DNA from: DATCVA01 sp036567205
GTDB taxonomy: Bacteria > Pseudomonadota > Gammaproteobacteria > Burkholderiales > Burkholderiaceae_B
DNA: 5,473 bases
NCBI GenBank assembly: GCA_036567205.1
Contig: DATCVA010000224.1
Location: 1-5,473 of the forward strand
Direction: 5' to 3'
Notes under the pieces: generated by a model
Database searches by the model: none
Told to the model about the DNA's origin: nothing
The model's input: only the letters and a program-made list of their open reading frames with translations
Shown here: positions 4,505-5,473 of the stretch, piece by piece
How positions within the stretch are numbered: position 1 is the first letter of the stretch
How the letters are laid out: each line of letters opens with the position of its first letter
Position numbers and translations under genes: made by a program

Positions 4505-5473
4505 CCCAATCGCGACCGCAGTTCGACCTTGGCGATCTTGCCGACGTTTGCCCGCGGCATGCTGTCCAGTACGATCACTTCCCGTGGCACTTTGAATTTC
4601 GACAAGCGCGTGCGACAAGATGCGATCACCGCGTCGCCCACGCCTGTGGGCGCATCCGGAAGCAAGGTGACGAACACGACCACCACTTCGCCGTACACGC
4701 TGTCGGGCTGCGCCACGGCAGCGCATTCATTGATGCCGGGTACGGTAGCGACGATACGCTCTACTTCGGCTGCCGAGACGTTTTCACCGCCGACCTTGAT
4801 CACATCCTTGGCCCGGTCGGAAAACTGGATCGATCCGTCCGCATGCAGTGTGACGATATCACCTGTAATGAACCAGCCATCGTCTGTAAAGGCGTCCCGC
4901 GTGGCTTGCGCATTGCCGTAATAGCCGGCGAATATCGACAAACCCGGCACACCTAGAACTTGCAATTGACCCGCCGCGCCTGGCACCACAGGCTGCTGCG
5001 CTTCATCCACTACACGCACCCCGATTCCGATTGATGGCCTGCCGATACTGTATGGTTGCTGCGATAGCGTGGGGTCGCCGATGATGCCCTGCGTCACCAG
5101 TTCCGTCATTCCCCACCAGCCGATCATGCGCACGCCGAAATGGGCTTCCTGTTCCGGCGTCCACATCGAGGTGCCCCATTGCCGGAAGTGGTGCCTGGCA
5201 GGAACCGGCTGTTGCATCAGCAAATTGGTCATGAAACGTACATGCGCAGCAACCGTGCTGTGGTGCTGTATGGCCACTGGCCAGAAGCGCGAAGCAGAAA
5301 AGCGCGGTTGGAGCACCACGCTTGCACCCACCCACAGCGCGGACAGCACGCCCCAGGACAGGCCGACCACGTGAAAAAGCGGCATGAAGATTTGATACAC
5401 GTCGTCCGGTCGCAATGCCTGCTGCATCGAACCGATTTTTGCACCCCAGAGCGCATTGGCATGTGTCCACACG
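4501..5473 (-). CDS. AMP-forming acyl-CoA ligase (ANL superfamily), 3' part only
   Basis: The frame is open to the right edge and continues beyond it. The first visible residues (V-W-T-H-A-N-A-L) match the T-H-x-N segment just after the P-loop (T/S-S-G-T-T-x-x-P-K-G) of ANL enzymes, so the GTG at 5472 is an internal valine, not a start. Counting from it, visible motifs are PLFHVVGL (31-38), WWGMTE (119-124), the ATP-binding T-G-D with Asp205, the hinge region S-D-R-A-K-D-x-I-K-x-G-G-E-N-V-S-x-x-E-V-E (218-238), and P-R-A-N-V-G-K-I-A-K with the catalytic lysine Lys312. All C-terminal functional residues are intact. The enzyme would adenylate a carboxylic acid and transfer it to CoA. The family resembles medium/long-chain or alicyclic acid ligases, but the chain preference cannot be read. 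About 200 N-terminal residues are missing from the window. It ends tail-to-tail with the isomerase gene. Confidence 0.92.
   Translation of the reverse strand, partial: VWTHANALWGAKIGSMQQALRPDDVYQIFMPLFHVVGLSWGVLSALWVGASVVLQPRFSASRFWPVAIQHHSTVAAHVRFMTNLLMQQPVPARHHFRQWGTSMWTPEQEAHFGVRMIGWWGMTELVTQGIIGDPTLSQQPYSIGRPSIGIGVRVVDEAQQPVVPGAAGQLQVLGVPGLSIFAGYYGNAQATRDAFTDDGWFITGDIVTLHADGSIQFSDRAKDVIKVGGENVSAAEVERIVATVPGINECAAVAQPDSVYGEVVVVFVTLLPDAPTGVGDAVIASCRTRLSKFKVPREVIVLDSMPRANVGKIAKVELRSRLG

Noticed and set aside
4148..4726. A 192-codon open frame on the minus strand
   Set aside because: It runs antisense to the isomerase and in another frame of the ligase, is rich in arginine and lacks any recognisable domain. 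It is a by-product of high G+C coding sequence.
5003..5470. A 155-codon open frame on the minus strand
   Set aside because: It lies entirely inside the acyl-CoA ligase in another frame, while the ligase frame carries clear family motifs.
5470..5472. GTG as a start codon for the acyl-CoA ligase
   Set aside because: The sequence right after it matches the segment that follows the P-loop in the middle of ANL enzymes, so the true start is about 200 codons beyond the window edge.

Overview
The window reads as a densely packed stretch of proteobacterial chromosome, most likely a betaproteobacterium of the Burkholderiales (Alcaligenaceae-like). That placement rests on gene style only: a 2-hydroxychromene-2-carboxylate isomerase homologue beside an acyl-CoA ligase, an ETHE1-type persulfide dioxygenase and moderate-to-high GC. 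No rRNA or other taxonomic marker is present, so it is an inference.

Left block (1-3270, plus strand): five genes read in the same direction. They are the 3' end of a 3-mercaptopyruvate-type sulfurtransferase, a small NIPSNAP-family protein, an alpha/beta hydrolase, an ETHE1-like persulfide dioxygenase and a 12-TM MFS transporter. Three of the four junctions are overlaps (11, 8 and 8 bp). The only gap, 60 bp before the dioxygenase, holds a hairpin followed by six T. A rhodanese-type enzyme can load sulfane sulfur onto glutathione, and ETHE1 enzymes oxidise glutathione persulfide to sulfite. The block therefore looks like a sulfane-sulfur or organosulfur catabolic operon with its own hydrolase and transporter. 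The actual substrate cannot be read from the sequence.

Middle (3271-3871): a MarR-family repressor gene on the minus strand converges on the transporter gene. Upstream of it lies a perfect 8-bp inverted repeat (3771-3791), just downstream of a plausible sigma-70 -10 box, a layout typical of MarR autorepression.

Right block (3872-5473): a DsbA-fold, kappa-GST-like 2-hydroxychromene-2-carboxylate isomerase homologue on the plus strand converges on the 3' part of an AMP-forming acyl-CoA ligase on the minus strand. Their stop codons overlap by 4 bp. The ligase runs off the right edge, so its ATP-binding P-loop half is missing from view.

Base composition changes near 3815. Sample 60-base lines give about 43-58% G+C in the left block and MarR gene, against 62-67% in the right block. 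The sulfur operon and its regulator may have a different history from the isomerase/ligase pair. I found no tRNA, rRNA, CRISPR array, insertion sequence or prophage gene.
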